Positions 54,880-64,000 of a DNA stretch of 64,000 nt are shown here, in pieces (position 1 is the stretch's first letter; every line of letters starts with the position of its first letter). Source of the stretch: Cladocopium goreaui (Eukaryota > Sar > Dinophyceae > Suessiales > Symbiodiniaceae). The translations under genes and the position numbers were made by a program. The DNA is taken from contig CAMXCT020001148.1 in NCBI GenBank assembly GCA_947184155.2, positions 111,130-175,129 of the forward strand, read 5' to 3'. The notes under the pieces are model-generated. The model worked only from the letters and a program-made list of their open reading frames with translations, ran no database searches and was not told where the DNA came from.

Positions 54880-56661
54880 GCGTCATGCGCTTCAGTGGTC
54901 CGGGCGGCCAGAGGGTTCGTGGAAGATGTAGGGGCACCGGCTGCTTCGAAATCCGGGGGTCTTTTGGACTTGGCCCGACGTTCTGAAAACAATGCTGAAA
55001 GGGATTGCGCCCGGCTGATGGTAAACCAGTTTGAACTAGGCTTGCCTATTCCCAAAACCAAGTTGGACACAGGAGTGCCCGATGATGACTTGTCAGTGCC
55101 TGTTCTTAGATTGAGAGATTGGGTGGACTTCCTGGTGCGTGGCAACCACACCCACATTTTAGTTGGCTTGAAGAAGCCGAACTGGAAGCGCGAAGAAGCC
55201 ATTCTGTCAGCCTTCTGGGCCAACTTTGAAAGGCAGTTTCCAACGCACCCAGTTTTTGAGAGTGCCCGGCAAGGCAATCTAGACCTTGGCAAGACTTTTC
55301 CAATGGTATTTCATGGCGATGAAGGCAGAGGCAGGAAAAGACTACCGTTTTTGGTTTTGAACTTCCACTCGGTTTTGGGCCGTGGCTTACAGGTTCACAG
55401 CAAGAAGAAGCCAGGTTGGATTAAAATGGCGCCAAACTATCATGGACACACCCTGACGTCAAGATTTCTGCTGGCGGCCCTTCCAAAAGCTGCATATACA
55501 AACGAGCATGGGCATGTCTGGGAGAGCCTGATGGATCTTGCAGCCGACGAAGCGCGGCACATGTTTTTCACTGGCGTGACAGATCTGATATCGGGACGTG
55601 GCACCTTTCACATGGCCATGCTGCACATCTGCGGCGATTGGCCGTGGCTCGCAGACAGTGGTGGCTTTAAAAGAAGTTATCGGAACGTGCAAAAGCATAA
55701 GACAAGGACAAAACCGCCAGTTGGAATATGCCACATGTGCGCTGCCGGCCAGATAGGCTATGACTTTGAGCAGCTGAACACTGACCAGCCGGCATGGATT
55801 GCAACTATGTTCACTCAGGAACTCTTTTGTGAAGGTTTCGACCCGTCGCCATTTGTTAGAATTCCTCATGTACCTGGCCAAACTGGGGCTCTGTGGTACT
55901 TTGATGTATTTCACACTATGCACCTGGGTGTTTGCAAGTACCTACTTGGTAGCTGCCTCGCCCTGATGTCTGAGGTGGAACCAGGATCATCTATCGATGC
56001 CAGATTTGACAGCCTCAGCTGTCGGTTCATTCGCTGGTGTAAAGAGAGCAAGCGGAGACCACATATAGCCAAGCTCACGAAGGAGCTCATTGGCTGGCAG
56101 GTGCAAACGACCTTTCCAAGCGGTACATGGCACAAGGGCGGACTGTCCAGTGTATTGATGGATTTCGTGGAGCATGCCTACGAAGCCAACAAAGGCTCTT
56201 GGCCGCGGATGTTGCAGTCAGCAGGGCAAGCTGTTGTCAATTGCAATGCATTTTTACGAACACTGTATGCTGGCGATGCTTGGTTGAGTGTGGGGCAAGC
56301 TGAGAAAGCTGCGCAACATGGGCTTGACTTCTTGCGTTGCTACGCGGGTCTGGCCCGAATAGCTTTGAGAGAGCAACGCTGCCTCTGGGTTTTACAACCC
56401 AAGCACCATGCTATGCATCACTTGGTGTTGTACCTTTGGAATTGCAGCAGGAAGGGAAAGACCCTCAATCCACTTTGTATGGCAACTCAGGCAGATGAGG
56501 ACTTCATCGGTCGTCCAAGTCGCTTGAGTAGACGGGTCACAGCCCAGCCCCAACAGATTTGCAATCGTGTGCTTGGCCGCTACCTTCAGAGTGCCTACGC
56601 TCAGTGGGTCAAAGCAGGGTACATCATCAGGCCAAAGCACGGCACGAACAAAGTTCGTTGA
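54880..56661 (+). CDS. Gene E: ~590-codon transposase-like protein of a dinoflagellate-amplified family
   Basis: The longest uninterrupted non-repeat frame in the window. It is open from the acceptor at 54879; the first in-frame ATG is 55018, so the start is uncertain (a GTG lies at 54895). Counting from 54895, HGDEGRGRKRLPFLVLNFHS is near residue 140, a CxxC (ICHMCAAG) at 279-282, FHTMHLGVCKYLLGS near 339, KLTKELIGWQ and FPSGTWHKGG near 400, and ADEDFIGRPSRLSRR near 533. The H-x4-GV-K helix and layout recall transposase-derived proteins of the Plavaka/KDZ type, but no catalytic triad can be proven by eye. The family is highly repeated in dinoflagellate genomes. Intronless structure next to intron-rich neighbours suggests a recent or retroposed copy. 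No frameshift, so potentially functional. Confidence 0.75.
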   Translation, partial: ASCASVVRAARGFVEDVGAPAASKSGGLLDLARRSENNAERDCARLMVNQFELGLPIPKTKLDTGVPDDDLSVPVLRLRDWVDFLVRGNHTHILVGLKKPNWKREEAILSAFWANFERQFPTHPVFESARQGNLDLGKTFPMVFHGDEGRGRKRLPFLVLNFHSVLGRGLQVHSKKKPGWIKMAPNYHGHTLTSRFLLAALPKAAYTNEHGHVWESLMDLAADEARHMFFTGVTDLISGRGTFHMAMLHICGDWPWLADSGGFKRSYRNVQKHKTRTKPPVGICHMCAAGQIGYDFEQLNTDQPAWIATMFTQELFCEGFDPSPFVRIPHVPGQTGALWYFDVFHTMHLGVCKYLLGSCLALMSEVEPGSSIDARFDSLSCRFIRWCKESKRRPHIAKLTKELIGWQVQTTFPSGTWHKGGLSSVLMDFVEHAYEANKGSWPRMLQSAGQAVVNCNAFLRTLYAGDAWLSVGQAEKAAQHGLDFLRCYAGLARIALREQRCLWVLQPKHHAMHHLVLYLWNCSRKGKTLNPLCMATQADEDFIGRPSRLSRRVTAQPQQICNRVLGRYLQSAYAQWVKAGYIIRPKHGTNKVR

Positions 56662-57059
56662 TTTGAGCCATTCCTTCCTGTATTCCTTCTTATATCCTAC
56701 TTTGGGCAGCGCTTGGAAAATCTTAGAAATTGAATTCCTCCATATCCCCTGTAAAGATTTGTGGGAATGAGATTAAATGGGAATATCAAATGTTCAAGGC
56801 TGAGGCGTGCACAGAGAGTGCTCTGCGAAGTCGAGCAACAAAATGATAGCATCTTTGCTGCGGGGTGAAATGTGGTGATTTGGCAAACCCTGGTTTTCAT
56901 GTTCAAAACTCGGGTTTCAACTCAAACCCGACGAATTTGTCGGGTATGGAGGGACAAGGTATGTAATTATAAGCATATACTGAATTGGGAGATCCTTTTA
57001 GTGTGTTTCTTTTCTCATGTTTCATGGCTTCATCATTTCTCTCGGTTCAATGCCTCCAG
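56662..57059. other. No gene recognised
   Basis: Downstream of gene E; ordinary sequence. Confidence 0.4.
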
Positions 57060-57118
57060 GACTCTCGGCGCCTGGCCTTGCTAACCAGCTGCGATGCCTT
57101 AACGCGAGGCGGGACCTG
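57060..57118 (+). CDS. Internal exon candidate with strong splice sites
   Basis: Acceptor ATGCCTCCAG at 57059 and donor GTGAGTG at 57119. Two frames are open: LSAPGLANQLRCLNARRDL and DSRRLALLTSCDALTRGGT. Neighbouring exons not identified. Confidence 0.5.
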
Positions 57119-57119
57119 G

Positions 57120-57830
57120 TGAGTGAAAATATGGATTTCACATGATTGATCCATTAAAACATGGACATCCTGGTGACTTAGCCATCAATTTTACTATACC
57201 ATCAAAATCACACTTTGGTGACTTAACCATGAGAACATGTAACATGAACATATTGATGTAACCAGGGATTAAATAAAGAGGAAAAATGGTGATTGAACCA
57301 ATGAACATGATGAGGTAACCGATAGAAATGGTGATTTCACCAACAAGATGGAGGTCTAGCAGTCTAGCATACCAATTTTTGCGAGTCAAACATGAAGAAC
57401 ACGGATTGAAGCAGGCAGGGTATCAACTCCAACTCGGACGGAGTTTTAAGCACAAACAGGAATTGTGGATTTGACGCAGAGGGAAATATTATATATGTAT
57501 ATACAATTCACATATACACACAATAATATGGATTGAACCAGAATTTGAAACGAGATTTTCATCAGGGAGAATCCTCAAACTTGACTTATAACTAATTATG
57601 GGGGATATTGCTAGCAAACTTAATACGTGTCAACCATTAAAAAGTTGGTTTGCAGGCAAACACTCGGATTACGCAAACACTCGGATTCAATAAGCCAAGG
57701 TGGGGATGTAACTCAGAAGTTTCGAGGATTTAAGCAGTAAAACCGGGGATTTCACTAGCACAAAGGCAGGGGACTGAACCAACAACAGGCGGATCTAGGA
57801 GGTAGAAATATGTTTTTTTTGAACATGAAT
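57120..57830. repeat. Degenerate GATTTAACCA repeat region
   Basis: Words of the type GATTGAACCA, GACTTAACCA, GATGTAACCA, GATTTCACCA recur every 20-35 bases with no fixed period. ACACTCGGATT is duplicated at 57660 and 57676. No gene seen. Confidence 0.5.
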
Positions 57831-57838
57831 ACGCAAAT

Positions 57839-58144
57839 TTATACATGTGTCAACCTGCAGAAACACTGATTTGACCACGCACAATGAGTACAATAAGAAC
57901 ACTGTTTTTTGTTAGCCCGTTCAAATAGCATGTGTTGTTCCTTTACACAGATAGCACCGACTTCACTGGCGGGTTCCTCGGCATAATGAGTACAATAAGA
58001 ACACTGTTTTTTGTTAGCCCGTTCAAATAGCATGTGTTGTTCCTTTACACAGATAGCACCGACTTCACTGGCGGGTTCCTCAGCATCGATGTTTCTCTTG
58101 GCTATCTCAAGGTAGTTGTTGATACATAAATCTAGCACAGCCAC
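57839..58144 (-). CDS. Minus-strand ORF with a perfect 34-residue duplication
   Basis: Starts MAVLDLCINNYLEIAKRNID and contains AEEPASEVGAICVKEQHMLF followed by ERANKKQCSYCTHY, then the same 34 residues again (CTHC in the second), and ends SNQCFCRLTHV. The DNA unit is 102 bp (57879-57980 and 57981-58082), in frame, with only two or three differences. Each unit has a CSYCTH pair that could bind a metal. The plus strand over the same bases is interrupted. It may be an exon of a longer gene; no family recognised. Confidence 0.45.
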   Translation of the reverse strand: MAVLDLCINNYLEIAKRNIDAEEPASEVGAICVKEQHMLFERANKKQCSYCTHYAEEPASEVGAICVKEQHMLFERANKKQCSYCTHCAWSNQCFCRLTHV

Positions 58145-58764
58145 GGATGATCTGGGTGATCCGGTTGTTTACCTTGTTGTATACTTCCCCATGCTTGCCG
58201 AGTATTTTGTGTGGTCTGTACCATGAGGAAATGGGTCAACAGTGAAGGCTCTAGGAAACTCAGCCCACGCTAGGTCGTAATTTGATGTGGGGCCCATCCC
58301 TCACTCGGAGACAAATCCTAGACCAGGATGTGATAGTTTAAGACCCGTCACCATTTATCATCCATCGTGGGTAATTCAACCTATTGATCTTTTCCTGGGG
58401 ATATCCATTTGAACATGTCAGAAGCATTTGGATGGTAATCCGTGTTTAATGAAACAATGATCAAATAGATATCAAATAGTCTTGGAATATCATCCGTTAA
58501 AGTCCTATATGATGACATATCCTACGGTTCATCCAAAAAATATTCCTTACATAAACCATCATAAACCCATTTCATCCATTACATCTTATTATATATGTGT
58601 ATTACATATTTATTACATATACTGGTTGGTGGTTTGGAACATTTTTTATTTTCCATAATATCTGGGATAATCATCACAACTGACTAATATGTTTCGAGAT
58701 GGTTGAAACCACCAACCAGTATAGTTGCCTAGGTATTTACGACCCATTTCTTTTCTCGGCCCAG
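58145..58764. other. No gene recognised
   Basis: Spacer ending in the acceptor of the next exon. Confidence 0.4.
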
Positions 58765-58847
58765 ATGAGCCGCAGCGCCTGACGGCCGTTCTGGCACTTC
58801 GCGCCTTGCTGGCCTGGAACCGGCTCTTGGAGGCGTCCCGAGACGTC
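58765..58847 (+). CDS. Internal exon with strong splice sites
   Basis: The acceptor TTTTCTCGGCCCAG ends at 58764 and the donor GTAAGTTC starts at 58848. The frame reads DEPQRLTAVLALRALLAWNR then LLEASRDV, a Leu/Ala-rich helix. GC-rich against AT-rich flanks. Gene unknown; exons at 57060 and 62906 on the same strand could belong to the same gene with kilobase introns. Confidence 0.6.
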
Positions 58848-58936
58848 GTAAGTTCACGGACGTCGGGACATCGGACGTTTTGGCGGACGGTTGAAATCCA
58901 TGAAGACATAGGGAAAACATGGCGGAATCACTATAA

Positions 58937-59751
58937 ATAATCCCTTCCTCCTAATACTAAACGCCGCCCCCCCCCATTACTAAACACGGCAGGTAGTTTT
59001 TAGTATTAGGGAGGTATTTGTTATACTCTATTAAAAAATAAACCCTTAATAATAAAAACTATTTTTTCCGATCTCAAAATCAATTAAATTTCTTTATATA
59101 ACGCAATTAAAATATTGCCAAAAATTGGATTTCGAAGCTTCCCCCTAATGTTAAATTAAAACCCTTCATAATAAAAACTATTTTTTCCGATCTCAAAATC
59201 AATTAAATTTCTTTATATAACGCAATTAAAATATTGCCAAAAATTGTATTTCGAAGCTTCCCCCAAATATTAAATTAAAACCCTTCATAATAAAAACTAT
59301 TTTTTCCGATCTCAAAATCAATTAAATTTCTTTATATAACGCATTTAAAATATTGCCAAAAATTGTATTTCGAAGCTTCCCCCAAATATTAAATTAAAAC
59401 CCTTCATAATAAAAACTATTTTTTCCGATCTCAAAATCAATTAAATTTCTTTATATAACGTAATTAAAATATTGCCAAAAATTGGATGTCAAAGCTTCCC
59501 CCTAATACTAAAATAAAAACATTAATATAAAAAATTAATAAAAATCGGACGGACCCTAATCATAAACACTCCGGGGTGAACTAGTTTTAGTATTAGGGGG
59601 GGAACCCACAAATGGCAGGTTGATTTTTAAATTGTTTTCTAAAGGGGAGCAATTAAAAATCAAATTGGCCAATCTGCAATTTTCTGAAATTGGAGATGGA
59701 CGCCTGTTTTTAGTATTTGGGGGACGTTTAGTATTAGGAGGAAGGGATTAT
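58937..59751. mobile_element. 815 bp inverted-repeat element carrying a tandem array
   Basis: The left end ATAATCCCTTCCTCCTAATA then CTAAACG faces the right end CGTTTAGTATTAGGAGGAAG then GGATTAT, a perfect 27 bp inverted repeat. A TTAGTATTAGGG word recurs at 58997, 59584 and 59729. The interior holds the 120 bp tandem array at 59041-59520. No transposase ORF. Confidence 0.75.
59041..59520. repeat. 120 bp tandem repeat, four copies
   Basis: Units begin AACCCTTCATAATAAAAACT (first copy AACCCTTAATAATAAAA) near 59041, 59159, 59279 and 59398 and contain TTTCTTTATATAACGCAATT and TTCGAAGCTTCCCCC. Copies are over 95% alike by eye. Confidence 0.9.
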
Positions 59752-60088
59752 GGAAACAATAGGGGTGGTAAATCCAAAAAAAACGCTATTTGGGGTTGTG
59801 ATTCTAGTGGGAATGACAACTGGAAGGGTTGTAATTTCATGTCCTATAAAACGTAAACAATATATTATTGAAGCATAAAACCATTTATAACCCAAATGGT
59901 TATATACGATTTATGAATGGTTTTAAGGTGGGTTATCATGCCGTAAATGGGGTGACTTACTGACTTATATCTGGTAAAGGCCCATAACCCTACATTTTTA
60001 CCCACTCCCAAATTTAACGACACCATTTTGTAAAATTTGGTTGGCCTAAATCTCTTAAAGTCCAAAACACGAATAGGTCGGTCACAAA
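59752..60088. other. No gene recognised
   Basis: Spacer. A minus-strand frame (59865-60353, 162 codons) crosses into the next feature. Confidence 0.35.
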
Positions 60089-60355
60089 ATGATGCTTGCA
60101 TATGTTTGCATGAGCATGAAGTTTCAGCTAGTATTTGTTTGTCTTCTGGCTGTAGAACCCTCTTCAGATTCAGGAGCTCAAAAGATGAGGGTTTGATGCA
60201 TACCGCATACCCAGATAATGGCAGACGTTTCATGCCCCGGAGAGTTTTCTGCATGGGACTTTCGATCCAGGTGTGCACTCGCAGATGTGCAGCGCGCAAA
60301 GCACATTGTCTCAGTTGATGGAGGTGAAGTTGACGTAAACGTTGAAAAAACATGA
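60089..60355 (+). CDS. ORF with one in-frame TGA (88 codons), unknown
   Basis: The first part reads MMLAYVCMSMKFQLVFVCLL then AVEPSSDSGAQKMRV, a signal-peptide-like start, then TGA at 60194, then CIPHTQIMADVSCPGEFSAW, DFRSRCALADVQRAKHIVSV and DGGEVDVNVEKT to a second TGA at 60353. Both halves lie in one frame and look protein-like. Options are a selenocysteine codon, a nonsense mutation, or two unrelated pieces. The opposite strand is also open here (KRVLQPEDKQILAETSCS...), so even the strand is not settled. Confidence 0.25.
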
Positions 60356-60665
60356 AAAAAACTTGGATGGAGGTTTCCTAAAATGGTGGTACCTTTGGGT
60401 ACCTTAAATCATACAAGTCTTAAGACCATGCCGAATTGGGGAGTCACCATTTTAAAGGAACCGCCAGATAGGTATTTGATTGTTCTGTTTCATTCGGCGG
60501 GTATATAACGGTATATAATGATATTATACATTGTTTCAAAAACATATCGCTTGCGGGGTATCTAAGATTGGCAATTTTTGAACACACGGAGTGATGAGGA
60601 TACTCGTTTGTCCAGAGATTTGGTACACCCCAAACTTGCCATTGTCTAAGATCTTGCGAATAACA

Positions 60666-60722
60666 ATGGTTCGGCCAGTTTCGCCAGTTCTACGGGATTC
60701 TTTGGAGCAATCCGAAGGAAAG
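60666..60722 (+). CDS. Small exon candidate ending at a GTAAAC donor
   Basis: ATG at 60666 opens MVRPVSPVLRDSLEQSEGK, ending GAAGGAAAG before GTAAAC. An acceptor TTGTCTAAG lies at 60650, and the frame is open from there. Gene unknown. Confidence 0.35.
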
Positions 60723-61540
60723 GTAAACAATGAAGGACAGGCAGGACGGTGGGAAGCAAGCAACAACCAGCTCCAAAGGAGGAAGCGACTATTCTATACA
60801 ATTATATTACTCCATAATATGCTGGTGCTGCATGTGCTATATATCGCTTCTGTGGCTTTGTCAGAGGAGCTAACCCCTTAACCCTGTTCCAGCACCTTTC
60901 ATGTTCTCTCCTTGCTCTACAGTATGATGGTTTCATTAAAAAATTCGTGGTGGCATAGATGTGAGTTGCTGCTGCTCCTTGTCCTCGGGGTGTTCACTGT
61001 ACCGCTTGCCTGTTGTCCGCAGCACAGCATCCCTCTTATTTCAAAACATAACTATTTGTTCGAATACGAATTGGTAGGTTCATCATGGTTCATATATATT
61101 AATATATTAATATATATATATATATTATGTGTAGTAGTTGTTCCTGCAGCATGTTTGTCCTCAGCTTGCTACTACGGCACCTAAGGTTGAAGACAACAGT
61201 TTCAAATGTTCAAAATTCTTAGAATCTAGAAAAAAGCGTCTGCAATATTTCCTAGTTTTATTATTGGTCAATTTCCCCATCACTCTACTCCTAGTACCGC
61301 CCTACCAAGGTGAAGCGATCCATGTGCGACGTTCTTGGCGTCGGCGTCTGGGGCCCCTAAGTTTGGGACACTGCCACATTCTTTGGTGAAATCCAAATCT
61401 AAATCTAGATGTTTCAGAAGTTCTTTTTTTTGGTGCCGGGAATCTGAGAGACTCGCGACTGTTGTCATTGTTTGCATCATACTATCAACATATTATTGGA
61501 TGGGGGGGTTGGGGGTGGGATAATAACGTCATTGGCATGT
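60723..61540. other. Possible further exons, unresolved
   Basis: Acceptor-like sites precede 61165 (LATTAPKVEDNSFKC) and 61310 (EAIHVRRSWRRRLGPLSLGH, or ASASGAPKFGTLPHSLVKSK in another frame). Several frames are open, so no model is proposed. They could continue the exon at 60666. Confidence 0.3.
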
Positions 61541-61980
61541 CCACACATACGTGATGCTACAGTACTGTACGCTCTCTTAAACTTCATTCATATGCTACGC
61601 TGCTGTAGGTTCTCTTGCACTTCCACACATACGTCATGCTACGCCACACTAGATTCTCTTGCACTTCCACACATACGTCATGCTACGGCACTGTAGGTTC
61701 TCTTGCACTTCCACACATACGTCATGCTACGGCACTGTAGGTTCTCTTGCACTTCCACACATACGTCATTCTACGCCGCTGTAGGTTCTCTTGCACTTCC
61801 ACACATACGTCATGCTACGCCGCTGTAGGTTCTCTTGCACTTCCAGACGCTGCTGTAGGTTCTCTTGGGCTTCCACACATACGTCATGCTACGCCGCTGT
61901 AGGTTCTCTTGCACTTCCAGACGCTGCTGTAGGTTCTCTTGGGCTTCCACACATACGTCATGCTACGCCGCTGCAGGTTG
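61541..61980. repeat. 44 bp minisatellite with a 74 bp composite form
   Basis: The unit CTTCCACACATACGTCATGC then TACGCCGCTGTAGGTTCTCTTGCA. Successive ACACATACGT starts at 61625, 61669, 61713, 61757 and 61801 are exactly 44 bp apart; then 61875 and 61949 are 74 bp apart, because a partial unit was inserted and the composite amplified. Confidence 0.9.
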
Positions 61981-62289
61981 TCAATGTGAAGCACTCCAAG
62001 TTCAAGTTTGAGTTTGTCAAAAGATTGAAAAACATCTTCAAAAAAGATCCAGTACAAAGGCTGGAACCCAGTTGGCTGACCGCAATTGGGACCAGCTTGA
62101 CAGTTGGTTGCCTCGTAGCATAACAACCTTGCAGAAAGGAAAGTTGAACCCATCTTTGTATGAATACACGTACAGCTGGGCATGAAGATACTGCTTGCTT
62201 TGCGTAAGCTTGCTCACCTCGCAGCCCCCGCTTGAAAAATGCGCTCTCATTTGCTGCCATCTCCAGGATGGTAAAGAAGATGAAAGACA

Positions 62290-62790
62290 CAATCATAATA
62301 AATAATGATAATAATAATAAATAATAATAGTATCAATAACAACAATAACAATAACGACGATGATGATGGTGATGATAATGATATCAATGATGATGGTAAA
62401 AATGATGATGATGATCATCATGATGATCATGATGGTGATGCTGATGGTGATGATGGTGATGATGATGATGTTGATGATGATGATGGCAAGAGAGATGATG
62501 TTGATGTTGATGGTGATGTTGATGGTGGTTTTGGTGTTGGTGATGATGATGGTCTTGATCTTGATGATGATGATGATGACGATGATGATGATGATGATGA
62601 TGGCCGTGGTGCTGGTAATGATAATGATGCTGCTGTTGTTGATGATGATGGTGATCATGATGTTGATGATGCTGATAATGGTGATGATGTTGGTGATGAT
62701 GATGATGATGTTGTTTCTGATGTTCTTGTTGATGATGATAATGTTCATGACGATGCTGCTGATGAAACTAAAGTTTCGTTTTTGAACCTT
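62290..62790. repeat. GAT trinucleotide array
   Basis: AAT-rich lead-in to 62350, then GAT/GGT/GTT repeats. A poly-Asp frame (62305-62808) and a poly-Met frame are open on plus and a poly-Ile frame on minus; artefacts of the repeat. Confidence 0.9.
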
Positions 62791-62905
62791 TTCGATTCCC
62801 CCATATAAAATGTTTGAAAAGTGACGACAGTCACGAGCCTTTCAGATGCCCGGCACCTTTTTGATATGATTTTCCCCTGTGTTTTGGTGGTAAACCCATG
62901 GCAAG

Positions 62906-63001
62906 TCCCCAATCTGCGGCCATGGCCATGCCACGACGCCTGAGGCCCGACGGGAGGCCACCACCTTGATGAGCAACGCCCTGGCAGCCTGGCGCCGTGA
63001 G
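62906..63001 (+). CDS. Internal exon candidate
   Basis: Acceptor CCATGGCAAG at 62905 and donor GTGCGACC at 63002 enclose 32 phase-0 codons: SPICGHGHATTPEARREATT then LMSNALAAWRRE. GC-rich in AT-rich flanks. The C-terminal helix resembles that of the exon at 58765. The acceptor is weak, so the 5' edge is uncertain. Confidence 0.45.
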
Positions 63002-64000
63002 GTGCGACCCCAATTCACCATGGATTTACCTATATTAAAATGGTCTAATGATTTGGATGTTTGGGGGTAATCCGATTTAGGAAACCTGCATTTGGATTCA
63101 TGGGGATTCATGGCGATTTAACGAAGATTTAATCGGATTTAATGATGATTTAACTATCAAACATCGGGATATGAGTAGTGGGGATATTTTAGACTACAAA
63201 TAGGTTATATCTATGATTGGGACTGTAACATGAGTTGTTTGTACTGCAATGCTGCAATAAAGATTAATTAGTGGAACATTTTGAATTTTATACAATACAA
63301 TCAATTTCATGTTGATAATTCTACTTGTGGCCATATACGGCAGGATTGCAGTCAGATTGTTTTGTTGTTTCTGGTTGATTTTCGGGCACTTGTAGAGTTG
63401 GTTGTCCCTCCCTGACCAGGTGCAACAAGTCCGTGGCGGTCGGTGGTTGTGGGGAAGGAGGCCGGTGGAGATCTCAGTTGGGTTTGTCCGTAGAGGTCTT
63501 AGAGATGGGGCCTACATACCCCACAATTAAGTTGTTTAGTTGCTTATCGTATTTTATTTTTTTTGAAAGATGATTATTTGTTTTTGATCATAGATTGTCA
63601 TAAATTATAGGTTATCTAAGTTGTTCTAATTTACTTTATAGTATATAATATTTATATATATATATATATATTTGAAGTCTTGGATTTATAGGTTTTGATT
63701 TTGATGGATTCTATTGGAGATGTTGTGATCCCCATGCTCAGAAAGTGCAAATTTTGAAACCATTGACTGTAATGTGGGTTTGTCTGAAATGTACATATAT
63801 ATATATACACGTATGATACATTATATATATATATACACACCAAAAAATGCTGGTTAATCTTGAGATTTTGGACTAAATGTCACTTTTGGGGCACACTTGG
63901 GAAATAGTGTTGATTGGTTTTGATTCGCCAAACTAGGGAGTTGACGGACGAACATCCATTTGATGGCTATGTGGCTATGTGGGTGGAAATTCATGCTACC
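63002..64000. other. No gene recognised; one weak exon candidate
   Basis: 63421-63479 (VQQVRGGRWLWGRRPVEIS) follows CCTGACCAG and is GC-rich, but no donor is clear. The rest is AT-rich intron-like sequence with TATATA tracts at 63655 and 63800-63835. Confidence 0.35.

Noticed and set aside
54735-56640. Several minus-strand ORFs (up to 185 codons)
   Set aside because: They lie opposite the long intact gene E frame and are shadows of it.
61541-61980. CRISPR-like array
   Set aside because: Units abut with no unique spacers; a plain minisatellite.
62293-62808. Poly-Asp, poly-Met and poly-Ile ORFs
   Set aside because: Translation of a GAT array in several frames.

Overview
This looks like nuclear DNA of a dinoflagellate, probably a Suessiales/Symbiodiniaceae-type genome. 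The reasons are: short coding exons joined in frame across GT, GC and apparently GA 5' splice sites; sequences resembling the dinoflagellate spliced leader just upstream of several predicted starts; protein families I recognise as heavily amplified in dinoflagellate genomes; and very large amounts of micro- and minisatellite DNA. I see no bacterial operons, rRNA, tRNA or CRISPR array. Species assignment is not possible by eye.

Layout. 1-41.7 kb is mostly non-coding: a GGAATTTAA satellite (1-1390), trinucleotide and AT-rich blocks, a few isolated exon candidates with good splice signals (for example 1857-1900 and an ankyrin-repeat gene end at 12461-14588), decayed coding remnants (20.7-22.0 kb, 29.5-30.2 kb), several inverted-repeat (MITE-like) elements, and a 4 kb run of four consecutive tandem arrays (31.7-35.7 kb).

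41.7-56.7 kb is a dense island of same-strand genes, and is the most interesting part. I could assemble exon chains for gene A (41731-45535, acidic/RGG/Lys-rich protein), gene B (46775-48848, cytosine-C5-methyltransferase-like fold), gene C (49511-52850, winged-helix-like DNA-binding protein), gene D (about 53549-54502, GIY-YIG/T5orf172-like nuclease domain) and gene E (54880-56661, long intronless transposase-like protein). The island's mix of methyltransferase-like, DNA-binding, nuclease-like and transposase-like proteins suggests a mobile or formerly mobile gene cassette, but that is inference. Its introns are short and many carry direct repeats of 4-12 bp at the two exon-intron borders, as expected for introns gained by insertion. 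A, C and D also have spliced-leader-like sequence upstream, suggesting passage through mRNA before intron gain.

56.7-64 kb returns to sparse sequence: isolated exons, a minus-strand ORF with a perfect 34-residue duplication, an 815 bp inverted-repeat element containing a 120 bp tandem array, a 44 bp minisatellite and a GAT microsatellite.

Coordinates of exons were derived by hand translation and frame matching; most functions rest on motif reading, not on database comparison.
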